This document shows positions 18,097-27,408 of a stretch of 46,616 nucleotides of DNA, in pieces (position 1 is the stretch's first letter; each line of letters opens with the position of its first letter). The DNA comes from Prochlorococcus sp. AG-363-J23 (lineage in GTDB: Bacteria > Cyanobacteriota > Cyanobacteriia > PCC-6307 > Cyanobiaceae). The stretch spans positions 1 through 46,616 of the forward strand of contig QCFN01000010.1 of assembly GCA_003280245.1 (NCBI GenBank), given 5' to 3'. The notes beneath the pieces are model-generated. The model ran no database searches. It was given only the letters and a program-made list of their open reading frames with translations, and was not told the DNA's origin. The translations under genes were made by a program, and so were the position numbers.

Positions 18097-18955
18097 ATTT
18101 CTCTCTAAGAGATTTTGTATGTTTCAATTCTTCCTGAAGTTTAGACCAATTTTTATTGGTAATTGTTGCTTCTAACTCTTCAAGACTTAATCTAAATGAT
18201 GCAAGACCTTTTATTAGCTCGGAGGTATTTGTTATTGCCATTGATGTTCCTAGTTGTGGATTTCCACCGCCAACTCGTGTGGTATCAGTAAATCCTGATG
18301 AGGCCAGTTGCTTAGAAAGTTCTATAACAGACTGATTTTTCTCTTGTCCTATTGTTCTTAGTAATGCTGCACTTATTATTACTGGTAAGTGAGAGATCAG
18401 TGCAACTGCTTGGTCATGAGTATCGGCATCGGAAATGAGCCATTGGCTTCCTAGGGATGTTGCAACTTTCTTTACGGTATCTAGAGCATATTGATTTGTA
18501 TCTTTTGTAGGTGTTCCTATCCATGCTTTTCCTTTGAACAATCCTTTGAGTCCTGCATCTACTCCTGCTGAGGTTGTACCTGCCATTGGATGACTGGCAA
18601 TAAATAACGGATGGATTTTTTCCCAAACTTTGAGAACTGGACTTTTCACGGAACCAACGTCAGTAATAACAGCATCCTTAGGTAATGCTTCAATTAGTGA
18701 GAGATCTGGCGTGATCAATTGGTCTAAGGGCAAAGCAAGAATTACTAGATTGCAATCGGAAAGTATCTTTGGATCTGTGCTTATGAAATGGGCCAACCCT
18801 CTTGCCTTGGCTTTCTCGGCAGTAGTCTCTCGATTTACCAGACCATAGACTTCCCAGTCTTTGTCTTGGAGGTCCAGTCCTAGCGAGCCACCTATAAGGC
18901 CTAGACCAACAATTCCCACACGGTTTGAGGATGCTTCTCTTTCTTTGTGAACCAT
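18083..18955 (-). CDS. tyrA: Prephenate/arogenate dehydrogenase (TyrA)
   Basis: 290 residues. An N-terminal Rossmann fold has GIVGLGLIGGSLG (about 14-26), then VILALPLDQ, ITDVGSVK and ASHPMAGTTSAGVDAG. The helical C-terminal domain has the HDQAVALISHLPVIISAAL segment of the TyrA family. It oxidatively decarboxylates arogenate or prephenate in tyrosine synthesis; cyanobacterial members usually prefer arogenate and NADP, and sequence alone cannot decide here. There is no fused chorismate mutase or ACT domain. Convergent with crtD. Confidence 0.93.
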   Translation of the reverse strand: MVHKEREASSNRVGIVGLGLIGGSLGLDLQDKDWEVYGLVNRETTAEKAKARGLAHFISTDPKILSDCNLVILALPLDQLITPDLSLIEALPKDAVITDVGSVKSPVLKVWEKIHPLFIASHPMAGTTSAGVDAGLKGLFKGKAWIGTPTKDTNQYALDTVKKVATSLGSQWLISDADTHDQAVALISHLPVIISAALLRTIGQEKNQSVIELSKQLASSGFTDTTRVGGGNPQLGTSMAITNTSELIKGLASFRLSLEELEATITNKNWSKLQEELKHTKSLREKFISD

Positions 18956-19044
18956 TTTTGATCTTTTTCTTTTACTTGTCTTTCATGTTGGTATATCAAT
19001 CAACATAGAAGACTTAGTTGCTTTTATTTCTTAGTTTTAGCCAA

Positions 19045-20490
19045 ATGTTGGAAGCAAGCTCTCATAAGCATCTGAAATTAATGCTGAAGAAGGCTTCTTT
19101 GCCTTGGCCTCATAGCCTTACTCTAAGCCGTTTAGTTGCTAGAAGTTTGCGAAGAAATGACCATACTTGGATTCAAATGGGTGTTGGGAGTCATGATTTG
19201 TGGTGGTTAGGTTTATTAATTCCAGTTTGTTTGGCAAATAATTCTTTAGTAATAGTTCTTTCTGAGCCTCAGAGAAGAAGGTTGGTAAAGAAAGAGCTTC
19301 CTATTCTTAATTCAGAGGGATTTGATTTGAATTATTCGGAAGGATGTACTCCTCCTCCAAATGATCATTTGTGGCTGTTGAGTTCTGAGGAGCTTATAAC
19401 TGCTCATCGTATGGGTTATTTAGAATCTAAGCAATTGATTATTTTAGAAGCAGAGAAACTAAGTCAGAAGCTTCGAAAAACGATGGCTATTGTAGTTGAA
19501 CCTAATGATTGGGAGGTTCTTTTTAAATCAGAATCTCCTTGCTCTAGAAACGCGATTAGTTTATATCAACGATTAACTAAAAGACTTTTTGGTCAATGCG
19601 CTAGTCCTGACGGGACATTTTTGATTGATGCTACGGAGATTTTTCTAGTAAAAAATTTACTTAATTCTCTAGATGATTATCCAGATCCATGGCGCAAGTT
19701 ATTAACTATTAATCCTACTTTATGGGCAAGCTGGGCAAAGCTTGATTATAAGAGTTTGCGATGGAATTGGCATTTTGAGCCTATTGAACCTTTTGAAAAT
19801 CTTGTAAACCTTTTTACTAAAAGACCAGTTATATTTCTTACCGAATCTGATGAGACTAGTTTTTTCGAATTTCAACTTAGAGAGATTAAATTATCCTTAG
19901 ATGTTGTTGTTAAGTTAAATAATCCGAATGTTCAAGAACCGATACCAATTTTTACCCCGAGGTCTCAACCCTTGCCAAATACAGAGCTTTTTTCAAAGCA
20001 TCTCTTAGATCAATGTCGGAGATTAATTATTGGTCTTTCTGGATTAACAATTGTTTTATTAGATGATTCTCAATTGCGAATATCTTTAACGGCTTCTTTA
20101 GCGGCAGAGTTTGGTAGAAGGGTTTCGCATGAAAAAATTTCGTCTGATATCAACGGAATTATTTGTTGTAGTTGGGATTGGTGGATCCATTCTCAGCATG
20201 AGTTGCCTTTGCCTCGGCAAGTGATTTTTGCCCTTCTTCCTTTGGCTAGTTTGGAATTACCTCTTACTGCCGCCCGAGTTGATGCTATGAAGCGTAAGGG
20301 TCGTGATTGGTTTCGTGAGTTTCTTTTGCCAGAAGCTCTTACGTTTATTCCTCTTGCCGTGGCTCCGATTAGAAAGAGTGGAGGGAGGTTGGCTATTCTT
20401 GATGGCCGTGTGCGTTCACGTAGTTGGGGTAAGCAAATTCTTCGTAGTCTTGAGCCATGGATTCCTTTATATCGTTTGCTACCGAATTAA
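19045..20490 (+). CDS. DinG/XPD-like helicase-related protein lacking a recognisable Walker A
   Basis: 481 residues from ATG 19045. The layout suggests a superfamily 2 helicase of DinG type. A segment at the Walker A position (IQMGVGSHD at 43-51) is followed by a strand that would hold motif Ia (LVIVLSEPQRRRLVKKEL) and a HLWLLSSEEL strand. A C-terminal region has LPEALTFIPLAVAP-x-x-x-SGGRLAILDGRVRSRSWG, recalling the helicase C2 motif Q-x-x-GR-x-I-R ... D-x-R. The GKT of Walker A and the DEAH box are not seen, and the terminal Q-x-x-GR-x-x-R is altered. Catalysis is therefore doubtful. The assignment is tentative. Confidence 0.5.
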   Translation: MLEASSHKHLKLMLKKASLPWPHSLTLSRLVARSLRRNDHTWIQMGVGSHDLWWLGLLIPVCLANNSLVIVLSEPQRRRLVKKELPILNSEGFDLNYSEGCTPPPNDHLWLLSSEELITAHRMGYLESKQLIILEAEKLSQKLRKTMAIVVEPNDWEVLFKSESPCSRNAISLYQRLTKRLFGQCASPDGTFLIDATEIFLVKNLLNSLDDYPDPWRKLLTINPTLWASWAKLDYKSLRWNWHFEPIEPFENLVNLFTKRPVIFLTESDETSFFEFQLREIKLSLDVVVKLNNPNVQEPIPIFTPRSQPLPNTELFSKHLLDQCRRLIIGLSGLTIVLLDDSQLRISLTASLAAEFGRRVSHEKISSDINGIICCSWDWWIHSQHELPLPRQVIFALLPLASLELPLTAARVDAMKRKGRDWFREFLLPEALTFIPLAVAPIRKSGGRLAILDGRVRSRSWGKQILRSLEPWIPLYRLLPN

Positions 20491-20529
20491 ACGTTCTAAT
20501 CTTGATCAATAACTTTCTACAATGGATTG

Positions 20530-20769
20530 ATGGGAGAAGCTAAACGTCGCGCTGAGCAAGGATTGCCTCCTCGGCAGAAGAAGGATATTCAACGAGACTC
20601 TTCTCCAAGAGTAGTACCTTGGTTGCCGATTACACAGAATCAAAAGAATCAGTTTTATGCAATTACAATTCGTGGTGGCTGGATTGGAATAGGGGTTGTT
20701 GTTTTGTTGTGGATTGTTGTTCGCTTTATAGGCCCAGCACTTGGGTGGTGGGTTCCTGCAGATATGTAA
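20530..20769 (+). CDS. DUF2839 family small membrane protein
   Basis: 79 residues from ATG 20530. It begins MGEAKRRAEQGLPPRQK, the characteristic start of the cyanobacterial DUF2839 family, and carries one C-terminal membrane helix (about 53-71, GGWIGIGVVVLLWIVVRF). Function is unknown. It follows the DinG-like gene by 39 bases and is closed by a strong terminator hairpin shared with recA. Confidence 0.85.
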   Translation: MGEAKRRAEQGLPPRQKKDIQRDSSPRVVPWLPITQNQKNQFYAITIRGGWIGIGVVVLLWIVVRFIGPALGWWVPADM

Positions 20770-20795
20770 GTAATTCGATATATAAATAACAATTA

Positions 20796-20852
20796 CTTAT
20801 TAAAAATCAAACCCAAGTCATTTGATACTTGCTTGGGTTTGATTTTAATAAG
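20796..20852. terminator. Bidirectional intrinsic terminator between the DUF2839 gene and recA
   Basis: A long inverted repeat: left arm 20796-20817 and right arm 20832-20852, complementary over about 21 pairs with one bulged A. The centre is AAACCCAAG/CTTGGGTTT, and A/T-rich outer arms act as T-tracts in either direction. The loop is 14 bases. It sits in the convergent gap and would serve both transcripts. Confidence 0.85.
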
Positions 20853-20903
20853 ACTCAAGGAGTTTAATCCTTTTAAAGTTTTAGATTCCCTATGTATTTA
20901 TTT

Positions 20904-22046
20904 TTAAGCAGCTATTTCATTGATTTCTTTAGTGTTTGTTTTAGTGGCAGCTGTACGTGCAGCTGCCACTAAAGGGCGCATTGAATTAGCGGTTACTTCA
21001 GATCCCTCGGTTAGTTTTTTGCGCACTTTTACTTCGATTTCATCTTTAGATTTTTCGTTTTGTTCTAGCCAGCTAATTGTATTATCACGCCCTTGGCCAA
21101 TGTTGTCTCCTTGATAGCTGTACCAAGCACCCTTGCGGGTAACAATTCCGGTTTCTTCTGCAAGATCTAGCAAGCAGCCCACTGTGCTGATGCCACGCCC
21201 AAAAAGGATGTCAAATTCAGCGATACGGAATGGAGGAGCTACTTTGTTTTTCGCAACTTTAACTTTTGCGCGAATGCCATATTCTTCTGTGCCGCGTTTA
21301 AGAGTTTGAATGCGACGAATGTCGAGCCTGACAGAGGCATAGAACTTCAGAGCATTTCCACCAGTGGTGGTTTCAGGATTTCCATAAGTGACGCCGATTT
21401 TTAGTCGGAGTTGGTTCAGAAAAATTACGGTACACCCTGATTTTCCTATGTTTCCGGTAATTTTCCTCATCGCTTGGCTCATTAGGCGAGCTTGACTGCC
21501 TACTGCTAGATCCCCCATTTCTCCTTCGATTTCGGATCGGGGAGTAAGGGCTGCGACGGAGTCGACAACAACTATGTCAACAGCAGCTGATCTCACTAGT
21601 TGATCGACTATTTCTAGGGCCATTTCGCCTGTATCTGGCTGGGAAACTAAAAGATTTTCAATATCAACTCCTAGTGATGCCGCGTAAACAGGATCTAATG
21701 CGTGCTCGGCATCAACAAATGCGGCTACTCCACCACGTCGTTGTACTTCAGCAATGGCATGCAAGGTTAAGGTTGTTTTCCCAGAGCTTTCTGGTCCGTA
21801 GACCTCTACAACTCTGCCTTTCGGATAGCCTCCGCCAAGGGCTAGGTCGAGTGTCAGTGCTCCTGTGGAGATTGTTTCCACCCTCATTCTGGATGCGTCT
21901 CCTAGGCGCATGATCGAGCCTTTTCCGAAATTGCGTTCGATTTGGCCTAATACAAGGTTCAGTGCTTTATCTCTTTCTTCGGGACGCTCCTCGCGGGATC
22001 GATTGGCACCATTGTTGGTTGATGATGGCTTTAGTTCGGCAGGCAT
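20904..22046 (-). CDS. recA: Recombinase RecA
   Basis: 380 residues. RecA forms filaments on single-stranded DNA, catalyses strand exchange and stimulates LexA cleavage. Walker [10 protein letters not shown] lies at 84-92, followed by [17 protein letters not shown], Walker [13 protein letters not shown], and loops L1 (EIEGEMGD) and L2 ([22 protein letters not shown]). The first 25 residues and the Ala/Thr-rich tail are lineage-variable. A candidate LexA box lies about 120 bases upstream. It is separated from the convergent DUF2839 gene by a strong terminator. Confidence 0.98.
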   Translation of the reverse strand: MPAELKPSSTNNGANRSREERPEERDKALNLVLGQIERNFGKGSIMRLGDASRMRVETISTGALTLDLALGGGYPKGRVVEVYGPESSGKTTLTLHAIAEVQRRGGVAAFVDAEHALDPVYAASLGVDIENLLVSQPDTGEMALEIVDQLVRSAAVDIVVVDSVAALTPRSEIEGEMGDLAVGSQARLMSQAMRKITGNIGKSGCTVIFLNQLRLKIGVTYGNPETTTGGNALKFYASVRLDIRRIQTLKRGTEEYGIRAKVKVAKNKVAPPFRIAEFDILFGRGISTVGCLLDLAEETGIVTRKGAWYSYQGDNIGQGRDNTISWLEQNEKSKDEIEVKVRKKLTEGSEVTANSMRPLVAAARTAATKTNTKEINEIAA

Positions 22047-22164
22047 GATAATTCGTGATAAAGGGGTAGAAGATGCTTTCGCTCGTTACTTTTGACGAGG
22101 TTGTAGATGTTGTTGAGTACTGCTCTTAACGTGGAACAGACTCCTAGGCTGAGAATCTCTAAGT

Positions 22165-22178
22165 AGTACAAGCGTACG
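22165..22178. promoter_or_regulatory. Candidate LexA (SOS) operator upstream of recA
   Basis: AGTAC-AAGC-GTACG is close to the published cyanobacterial LexA consensus RGTACNNNDGTWCB, with one mismatch at the D position. It lies 119 bases upstream of the recA start and just beyond the HAD gene end. Position and sequence fit; LexA binding is inference. Confidence 0.4.
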
Positions 22179-22186
22179 CTAACGAA

Positions 22187-22960
22187 CTAATGCCAGCTCG
22201 CCAAGGGGGTCGCTAGTGTTTCTGGATCTAGTAGATGAATACTGCGTGGTAGTGACATGTGGTCAGAGGGCTTTAGGTAGCCCCAGCTAGCCAAATAGCA
22301 GGGAAGGGATGAAAGTCTTGGTGTGTTTGTGACGTTTTCAAGAGTTGCGAGTCGATCTTCTACGAATCCCATTAGGGAATACTTTGTAGCCAATTTAAGA
22401 AGGACATCCACCTTGCTACCTGATTCACGACCATGCACAAGATGAGGTTTTAGCTCAAAGTATTCAAGTAGTTCTGAGGTGAATTTAGAACCTTTGGTTG
22501 TAAGTACTGCCCAGTTAATTCCTTCGTCTTTGAAAAGATTTAAACGTTCGATCACTTTTGGAAAAGGGCGATGACGGCTGATCCAAGCTTGTTTATCTAA
22601 TAAAAGAGCTTTATGACGCACATTCTCGAGGGATTTTTGGAGTGCAGTTGGCTTCCAGTCCCTTGTCTTAAGAGCTTCCTTGATATTTGCGCTGTAATTT
22701 TCAGAGAAGACTTTGGCGTCTAGTGGGGATTGATTTTTGGGAAATAGAACTTCTGCTGCAATAACAACCATCTCCCATCCATGGTGTACCCAAGGACGTA
22801 GGAATTTAAATGATTCTGGGATTTGTTGGGGGAAAAAGTTTGGCTTGCAATGTTGCTCAATGAGTTGGAGGCAAGCTGCCTTTGAGCTCCACCAGTACTC
22901 ATTCATTCCATCGATTAGGACACCATCGAAATCGAATACCAATAAAGGACCTTTCGTCAC
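22187..22960 (-). CDS. HAD-superfamily hydrolase
   Basis: 257 residues. Motif I VFDFDGVLIDG holds the nucleophile Asp10 and Asp12. Motif II is the Thr of AVLTTKG, the conserved lysine falls near G-S-K-V-D-V-L-L-K, and a motif III-like G-F-V-E-D-R-L-A-T-L-E follows. An insertion between motif I and the core, with WWSSKAACLQLI and RPWVHHGWEMVV, is a cap domain. It probably is a small-molecule phosphatase, substrate unknown. It lies between tRNA-Gln and recA on the same strand, 140 bases from recA. Confidence 0.8.
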   Translation of the reverse strand: MTKGPLLVFDFDGVLIDGMNEYWWSSKAACLQLIEQHCKPNFFPQQIPESFKFLRPWVHHGWEMVVIAAEVLFPKNQSPLDAKVFSENYSANIKEALKTRDWKPTALQKSLENVRHKALLLDKQAWISRHRPFPKVIERLNLFKDEGINWAVLTTKGSKFTSELLEYFELKPHLVHGRESGSKVDVLLKLATKYSLMGFVEDRLATLENVTNTPRLSSLPCYLASWGYLKPSDHMSLPRSIHLLDPETLATPLASWH

Positions 22961-22976
22961 GAGGGCTTTAGAAAAA

Positions 22977-23048
22977 CTGGGCCGCTAGGATTCGAACCTA
23001 GGAATGGCGGTACCAAAAACCGCTGCCTTACCGCTTGGCGACGGCCCA
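22977..23048 (-). tRNA. tRNA-Gln (anticodon TTG)
   Basis: The minus strand gives a 72-base cloverleaf. The acceptor TGGGCCG pairs with CGGCCCA, the anticodon stem is GCGGT/ACCGC around TTTTGGT, and the T-arm is CTAGG-TTCGAAT-CCTAG. The discriminator is G. The anticodon TTG reads CAA/CAG. No encoded CCA. Confidence 0.95.
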
Positions 23049-23153
23049 TTGAGTCAGTTCCAAGCCTTTTGAGAGGTTTGTCGCTGGCCTTCACTCAAAT
23101 AGTTACACATAGCGGAGTGACTTTCGTCAATCAATCATTACTGTCTGGTTGCT

Positions 23154-24794
23154 TTAGGGTGGATAAATCCTGAGTTGTTGCTTGTCTGAATTTAGGAAAA
23201 TATCACAATTAAGACGATATCGCCTGACTAGGTCGGCTTGCATTTCAAGAATTTTTGGACTTCTGGGTAACAGTTCTACAGGTCGTCCTAGTGGGACTAC
23301 AACTTTCTCTAGGGCTAGCCGACACTCTTCAAGCGCCTCACGGGAATCGTCTTGATTGATGGCACTTGTTTTGATTTGAGCCACAACATTTTCTGCTTTT
23401 CCTTGGTGACGTGCTAGCAGTCGCTTTAGAGCACGTTCAATTTGAGGCAGTGTGTTTGATTTGATAACCATTATTGGGATGTGGCAGGTATGAGCTTGAC
23501 TCCTTATGTCTTTTTGATGGCTAAGTTCTTTACGGACACTAAGAATGGCATTTGCTTCTTTCACTGTGGTGACCCATTCAATGCTCCAGCCATGGCGACG
23601 AATGACTTCGTGCACTAGTTGAGAATCGATTCCGCAACAAAACAAATTTAAGGCGGTTGAAGCGTTCTTGTTGTTGATTGAAGGGAAAGATTTATTTTTG
23701 TAGGCAGTTTTTGATTTATTGGTTGGTACTTCTTGTAGTGATTTTTGAGGGGCTTGATTTTGAGAGATTCGAGTTTCATTGTTTGAGTTTGATTTAACTC
23801 GCATCTTTAAGGAACCATTTTCATCAAGTTCTCGCTCTTGTGGATTGAGCTTTTGTCCTCGAAGGAAAGAATCGACAGTTGATGCAACATCTTTGTAAAG
23901 GGACCAGAAATGCCTGGTATTTATCTCAACTGCAATTGAAAATGTTGGTTCACATGATCTTTCTAAAACTGTCTTTTGAGTGCGTCTTCTTCTTGCTTCT
24001 TCATCGCCAAGGGTTACTGATTGAATGCCTCCTATTAAATCACATAATGTGGGGTTTTTGATTAAATTTGCCAATGAGTTCCCATGAGCAGTTGCTATTA
24101 ATTGAACGCCTCGTTCAGCAATAGTTCTTGCTGCTTGAGCTTCTAATTCGGTACCTATTTCATCTATAACAATTACTTCTGGCATATGATTTTCTACGGC
24201 TTCAATCATGACTTTGTGTTGATATTCAGGTTGGGCTACTTGCATCCTTCGGGCATGACCGATGGCAGGGTGTGGGATGTCACCATCACCAGCAATTTCA
24301 TTACTGGTGTCGATAATTACTACTCTTTTATTTAAATCATCTGCTAGAACTCTAGCTATTTCTCTTAGTGCGGTTGTTTTTCCTACTCCAGGACGTCCCA
24401 AAAGTAATAGTGATTGGCTATTATCCAGGAGATCCCTGACCATTTCAACTGTTCCATAAATTGCTCTCCCTACTCGACAAGTAAGACCAACTATTTCTTG
24501 TTGGCGATTTCTTATTGCGCTGATTCGATGTAATGTTTTTTCGATTCCAGCTCTATTGTCAGTACTAAATTCGCCTAATTTTGAAATTGTAAATTTAAGA
24601 TCATTTTTTGTTAGACAATTGCTCCCTAAGGAAATTACTTTGTTTGTGAAACGAGCTTCAGGAATTCTGCCTAAATCCAGAACAACTTCTAGCAGATCAT
24701 GAAAATTATTTTCTTTATATAAAGCACCCTGTACTTCTTGAGGAAGTATGGCTAATAGCCGATCAAGATCATCCGTTATTTCTGTGTGCGTCAT
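23154..24794 (-). CDS. ycf45: Ycf45-type AAA ATPase with R3H domain
   Basis: 546 residues. The N-terminal half is a SpoIIIAA/Ycf45-type ATPase: Walker A GRPGVGKT (133-140), IIDTSNEIAGDGDIPHPAIG, and Walker B VIVIDEIGTE (207-216). These are followed by TIAERGVQLIATAHG and a TLGDEEARRRRTQKT basic segment. A low-complexity linker (about 315-375) leads to a C-terminal domain. This ends in an R3H-like single-strand nucleic-acid binding region with L-P-R-S-P-x-I-x-x-x-Q-x-x-L-V-x-x-Y-x-L. The role is unknown; the gene is also found in algal chloroplast genomes. Confidence 0.85.
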   Translation of the reverse strand: MTHTEITDDLDRLLAILPQEVQGALYKENNFHDLLEVVLDLGRIPEARFTNKVISLGSNCLTKNDLKFTISKLGEFSTDNRAGIEKTLHRISAIRNRQQEIVGLTCRVGRAIYGTVEMVRDLLDNSQSLLLLGRPGVGKTTALREIARVLADDLNKRVVIIDTSNEIAGDGDIPHPAIGHARRMQVAQPEYQHKVMIEAVENHMPEVIVIDEIGTELEAQAARTIAERGVQLIATAHGNSLANLIKNPTLCDLIGGIQSVTLGDEEARRRRTQKTVLERSCEPTFSIAVEINTRHFWSLYKDVASTVDSFLRGQKLNPQERELDENGSLKMRVKSNSNNETRISQNQAPQKSLQEVPTNKSKTAYKNKSFPSINNKNASTALNLFCCGIDSQLVHEVIRRHGWSIEWVTTVKEANAILSVRKELSHQKDIRSQAHTCHIPIMVIKSNTLPQIERALKRLLARHQGKAENVVAQIKTSAINQDDSREALEECRLALEKVVVPLGRPVELLPRSPKILEMQADLVRRYRLNCDIFLNSDKQQLRIYPP

Positions 24795-24859
24795 GGTTTG
24801 AAATTCCTCCCCATTATGCGATTGAAGCTTTTCGTTGGCTTTTCGTAGTTCTGTCTGAT

Positions 24860-25906
24860 TTATGTTTTATAACCTAACCACGGATTTATGAGTTCTTTGG
24901 CGAGGGAAAGTGCTTGTCTCCATCCTTCTGGCCATTCTCTAAGGTTAATTTTTTTCGTCTGTGCTTCAAGTAGCCATGGTTGTATTAGTTTGCGCGCCAT
25001 TCCTCCAAATGCAATGCCTGCAGGTTTATGACGTAGCGGAAGATTTCTGAATGTGGACGCGTTGGTTCCTCCAGCTAGTTGGAGAGGGCCTGGAGGTGCG
25101 AGTGGCCTTATTTCGCGAAAAAGTTTGATTGCAGCATGACTAGTTCCTGCACCAATATCGCCACTCATTGGTCGTCCATCGAGTTGCCAAATGGGCTTTT
25201 GGTCATAATTTCTGAGGCAGTTATGACGTTGCCAGAGTTCTGTGGCGAGTGCTTCAATTGAATAACATTTTTCTTTGAGTCCGCAACTAACAGCAACTCT
25301 TTTTAGGCTCGTATTACTTGAAGTAATTGCCTGTAAAATTTGTTCGAAGGCTTGTGATCTCCCTAAGTCAGTATGGATTTCAACTGCATCGGGTTTTAAC
25401 TCTGCAATTAATGAGCCAAGCTTTGATATCTCTAGAAGTTGTGAGAACTCACTGATTAAGCCAACTGGACATATTGGTAGGCATCTTCCACATCCATAGC
25501 AGCGTGAATTGACAACACCCTCTTTTTTATTGATTGCTTCAGCTGGACAGATCCTTTCGCATGGCCTATCGCAGGCTGGGGGGCATTTTTGAGGGTTGAA
25601 CCAAGCCTTTCGAAAATGTATATCTTCTCCATCACTAACACTTACCATTAACCAAGGCTTAATTCCTAGTCTGGTGTTTACCCATTCTATTCCTTCACGT
25701 GCTGCATGAACTACTGCTGAATCTGCAGCTAAATCAATACAGTGCACGCCAGCTGCGGAGTAAATGGCACATAGATCACTGATAAAAGGCAAGTCATGAT
25801 TACTTGCACCGCAAATAAATTTGACCCAGTTCCCTTGGGCAAGAGCTTTTTCGTTATCAGAAACTATTGTCCGTGATGTAATTGGAGTAAGAAGATTATT
25901 TGTCAA
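24860..25906 (-). CDS. ldpA: Iron-sulfur protein LdpA (light-dependent period homologue)
   Basis: 348 residues. Two ferredoxin-type 4Fe-4S motifs lie close together: Cys108, 112, 116 and 120, then Cys136, 139, 142 and 146 (C-x-x-C-x-x-C-x-x-x-CP). A TIM-barrel-like surrounding sequence includes [23 protein letters not shown] and a GGTNASTF segment. In Synechococcus elongatus LdpA relays redox or light signals to the circadian clock. The family call comes from overall layout and from coupling to ndhN, whose end it overlaps by 11 bases. Confidence 0.85.
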   Translation of the reverse strand: MTNNLLTPITSRTIVSDNEKALAQGNWVKFICGASNHDLPFISDLCAIYSAAGVHCIDLAADSAVVHAAREGIEWVNTRLGIKPWLMVSVSDGEDIHFRKAWFNPQKCPPACDRPCERICPAEAINKKEGVVNSRCYGCGRCLPICPVGLISEFSQLLEISKLGSLIAELKPDAVEIHTDLGRSQAFEQILQAITSSNTSLKRVAVSCGLKEKCYSIEALATELWQRHNCLRNYDQKPIWQLDGRPMSGDIGAGTSHAAIKLFREIRPLAPPGPLQLAGGTNASTFRNLPLRHKPAGIAFGGMARKLIQPWLLEAQTKKINLREWPEGWRQALSLAKELINPWLGYKT

Positions 25907-26357
25907 GTAAGGTCCTCATTGCCTGCCATTTCAGGCTGCGCGCACCTCCCATCTCTACGACTATTTTTAAACGCGATTCTCTTTGAGTGAGTTCACAAAG
26001 GGCATGAAGTTCAGATTTAGAGAGAACTTGTCCTTCTACTAACCAAAGAAGAATAGGTTTATTTTCGTTTAGAAAGCTGGATAGGAGGGGTTGGACTTGT
26101 TGGACCTCACCAACAGCAGCAGGACGTCCGACATTTTGGTGTCCTAAGTGTGGAGGTCTGATTCCATGAAGTTTGAGAAGAAAAGCTTCTGGATCTCCTA
26201 ATCCTCTAGCTGAAAGCAGCTCAGTTCTATATCCCGCTGCTCGCATGCGTCTAAGTAAGCGAGTCTCTGAGCCTCCTTCTAAGGGAATATGAATAGCAAT
26301 GCATCCTGAGATTTCTAGATCCTTGCGAAATTCCTTGCCAGAAAGCAGTAATGGCAT
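25896..26357 (-). CDS. ndhN: NAD(P)H-quinone oxidoreductase subunit N (NdhN)
   Basis: 153 residues. NdhN is a cyanobacterial/plastid-specific peripheral subunit of the NDH-1 complex in cyclic electron flow and respiration. It starts [15 protein letters not shown] and contains [32 protein letters not shown][12 protein letters not shown] and AAVGEV, all diagnostic. It overlaps ldpA, so NdhN and LdpA are probably made from one mRNA. It is divergent from rplC across a 394-base intergenic region. Confidence 0.95.
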   Translation of the reverse strand: MPLLLSGKEFRKDLEISGCIAIHIPLEGGSETRLLRRMRAAGYRTELLSARGLGDPEAFLLKLHGIRPPHLGHQNVGRPAAVGEVQQVQPLLSSFLNENKPILLWLVEGQVLSKSELHALCELTQRESRLKIVVEMGGARSLKWQAMRTLLDK

Positions 26358-26751
26358 AGATCTACGGGAAGTTGGAGATAGTCTTGCAGTTCCTCAAAAT
26401 AATTCAAAGGGTAGGTAGTGGTGTAAGGTCTTTGTTTGGTTGATGATTCTGTGCCCGTCCGCTAGCCGGGCCTCCAGTTCATCAGTCTGATTTAGCGATT
26501 GCGCTAAATCTCTAGGCCTGTACCGTTCAATCAAGGGATTTTTCCCCTGAATTGAATTGTCGAGAAACTAACCCGACTTTTTTTGTTTGGGGCAAGTCTC
26601 AGCCAGCTGAATTTCTTGCTAGCTCACTTCGAAATACCCAGCGCTGGGTCTCTACATGGCTCCAGGTAGGTATACGAAAAGGCTTGTTTAACGATTTCAG
26701 CCATCAATCAACCTCTAAAAAGAGGTTTTCCCGCTGGCGTTTCTCTCTCTC
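26358..26751. promoter_or_regulatory. Divergent intergenic region and structured leader upstream of rplC
   Basis: 394 bases without a convincing gene, between ndhN (minus) and rplC (plus). It must hold both promoters. On the plus strand it contains four inverted repeats. One is a nested hairpin at 26441-26484 (outer TGATGA/TCATCA, inner GCCCG/CGGGC). A second is a perfect 9-bp stem with ATTG loop at 26489-26510. The others are a 14-base perfect palindrome ACCCAGCGCTGGGT at 26636-26649 and a terminator-like hairpin at 26710-26727. This pattern fits a ribosomal-protein mRNA leader. An open frame from TTG 26552 runs into rplC but lacks support. Confidence 0.55.
26710..26727 (+). terminator. Terminator/attenuator-like hairpin just before rplC
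   Basis: AACCTCT-AAAA-AGAGGTT forms a 7-bp stem with a 4-base loop, and its right arm runs into TTTTCC. It lies 24 bases before the rplC ATG. The position suggests attenuation or occlusion of the start of the ribosomal operon. This is inference; the stem is short and the T-run only four. Confidence 0.35.
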
Positions 26752-27408
26752 ATGTCTATAGGCATTCTCGGGAAGAAATTGGGCATGTCCCAGTTTTTTG
26801 ATGATCATGGAAGAGCAGTTCCGGTCACCTTGATCGAAGCTGGTCCATGTCGTATCACACAGCTTAAGAACTCTCAAACTGATGGTTATTCCGCGGTTCA
26901 GATTGGTTTTGGAGATACTCGCGAAAAGCTGTTAAACAAGCCTTCTAAAGGTCATTTATCAAAATCAGGTCAAGACTTCTTAAGGCATCTTCGTGAGTAT
27001 CGAGTAGATAGCGTTGGTGATTATGAATTAGGTGCTCCCATCACTGTTGAGTCATTTGAGGCGGGACAAAAGGTTGATGTCAGTGGAGCCACAATGGGTC
27101 GTGGTTTTGCTGGTTATCAAAAGCGCCATGGCTTTAGTCGTGGTCCTATGAGTCACGGCTCGAAAAATCATCGTCAGCCTGGATCTACTGGTGCAGGAAC
27201 AACTCCTGGGCGTATTTATCCAGGGAAACGGATGGCTGGTCGGTATGGTGGCAAGCAAATTACTACTAGAGGCCTCACGATTCTCAAGATTGACAGTGAT
27301 AGAAATCTGTTGGTTGTGAAAGGCTCTGTCCCTGGCAAACCCGGGTCTTTATTGAATATAAGGCCTGCAAATCGTGTGGGCGTTCAGCCTACGAAAGGAG
27401 GTAAGTAA
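26752..27408 (+). CDS. rplC: 50S ribosomal protein L3
   Basis: 218 residues. L3 is an early-assembling 23S rRNA-binding protein near the peptidyl-transferase centre. The start [12 protein letters not shown] and the internal [38 protein letters not shown] region are typical. It is the first gene of the cluster; rpsJ (S10), which leads the operon in many bacteria, is not upstream here, as expected in cyanobacteria. Its stop shares a base with the rplD start. Confidence 0.98.
   Translation: MSIGILGKKLGMSQFFDDHGRAVPVTLIEAGPCRITQLKNSQTDGYSAVQIGFGDTREKLLNKPSKGHLSKSGQDFLRHLREYRVDSVGDYELGAPITVESFEAGQKVDVSGATMGRGFAGYQKRHGFSRGPMSHGSKNHRQPGSTGAGTTPGRIYPGKRMAGRYGGKQITTRGLTILKIDSDRNLLVVKGSVPGKPGSLLNIRPANRVGVQPTKGGK

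Noticed and set aside
26552-26761. A 69-codon open frame from TTG running into the start of rplC
   Set aside because: It has a weak start, overlaps rplC, ends in a basic low-information tail and covers the leader palindromes and hairpin. No family is recognised, so I treat it as leader sequence.
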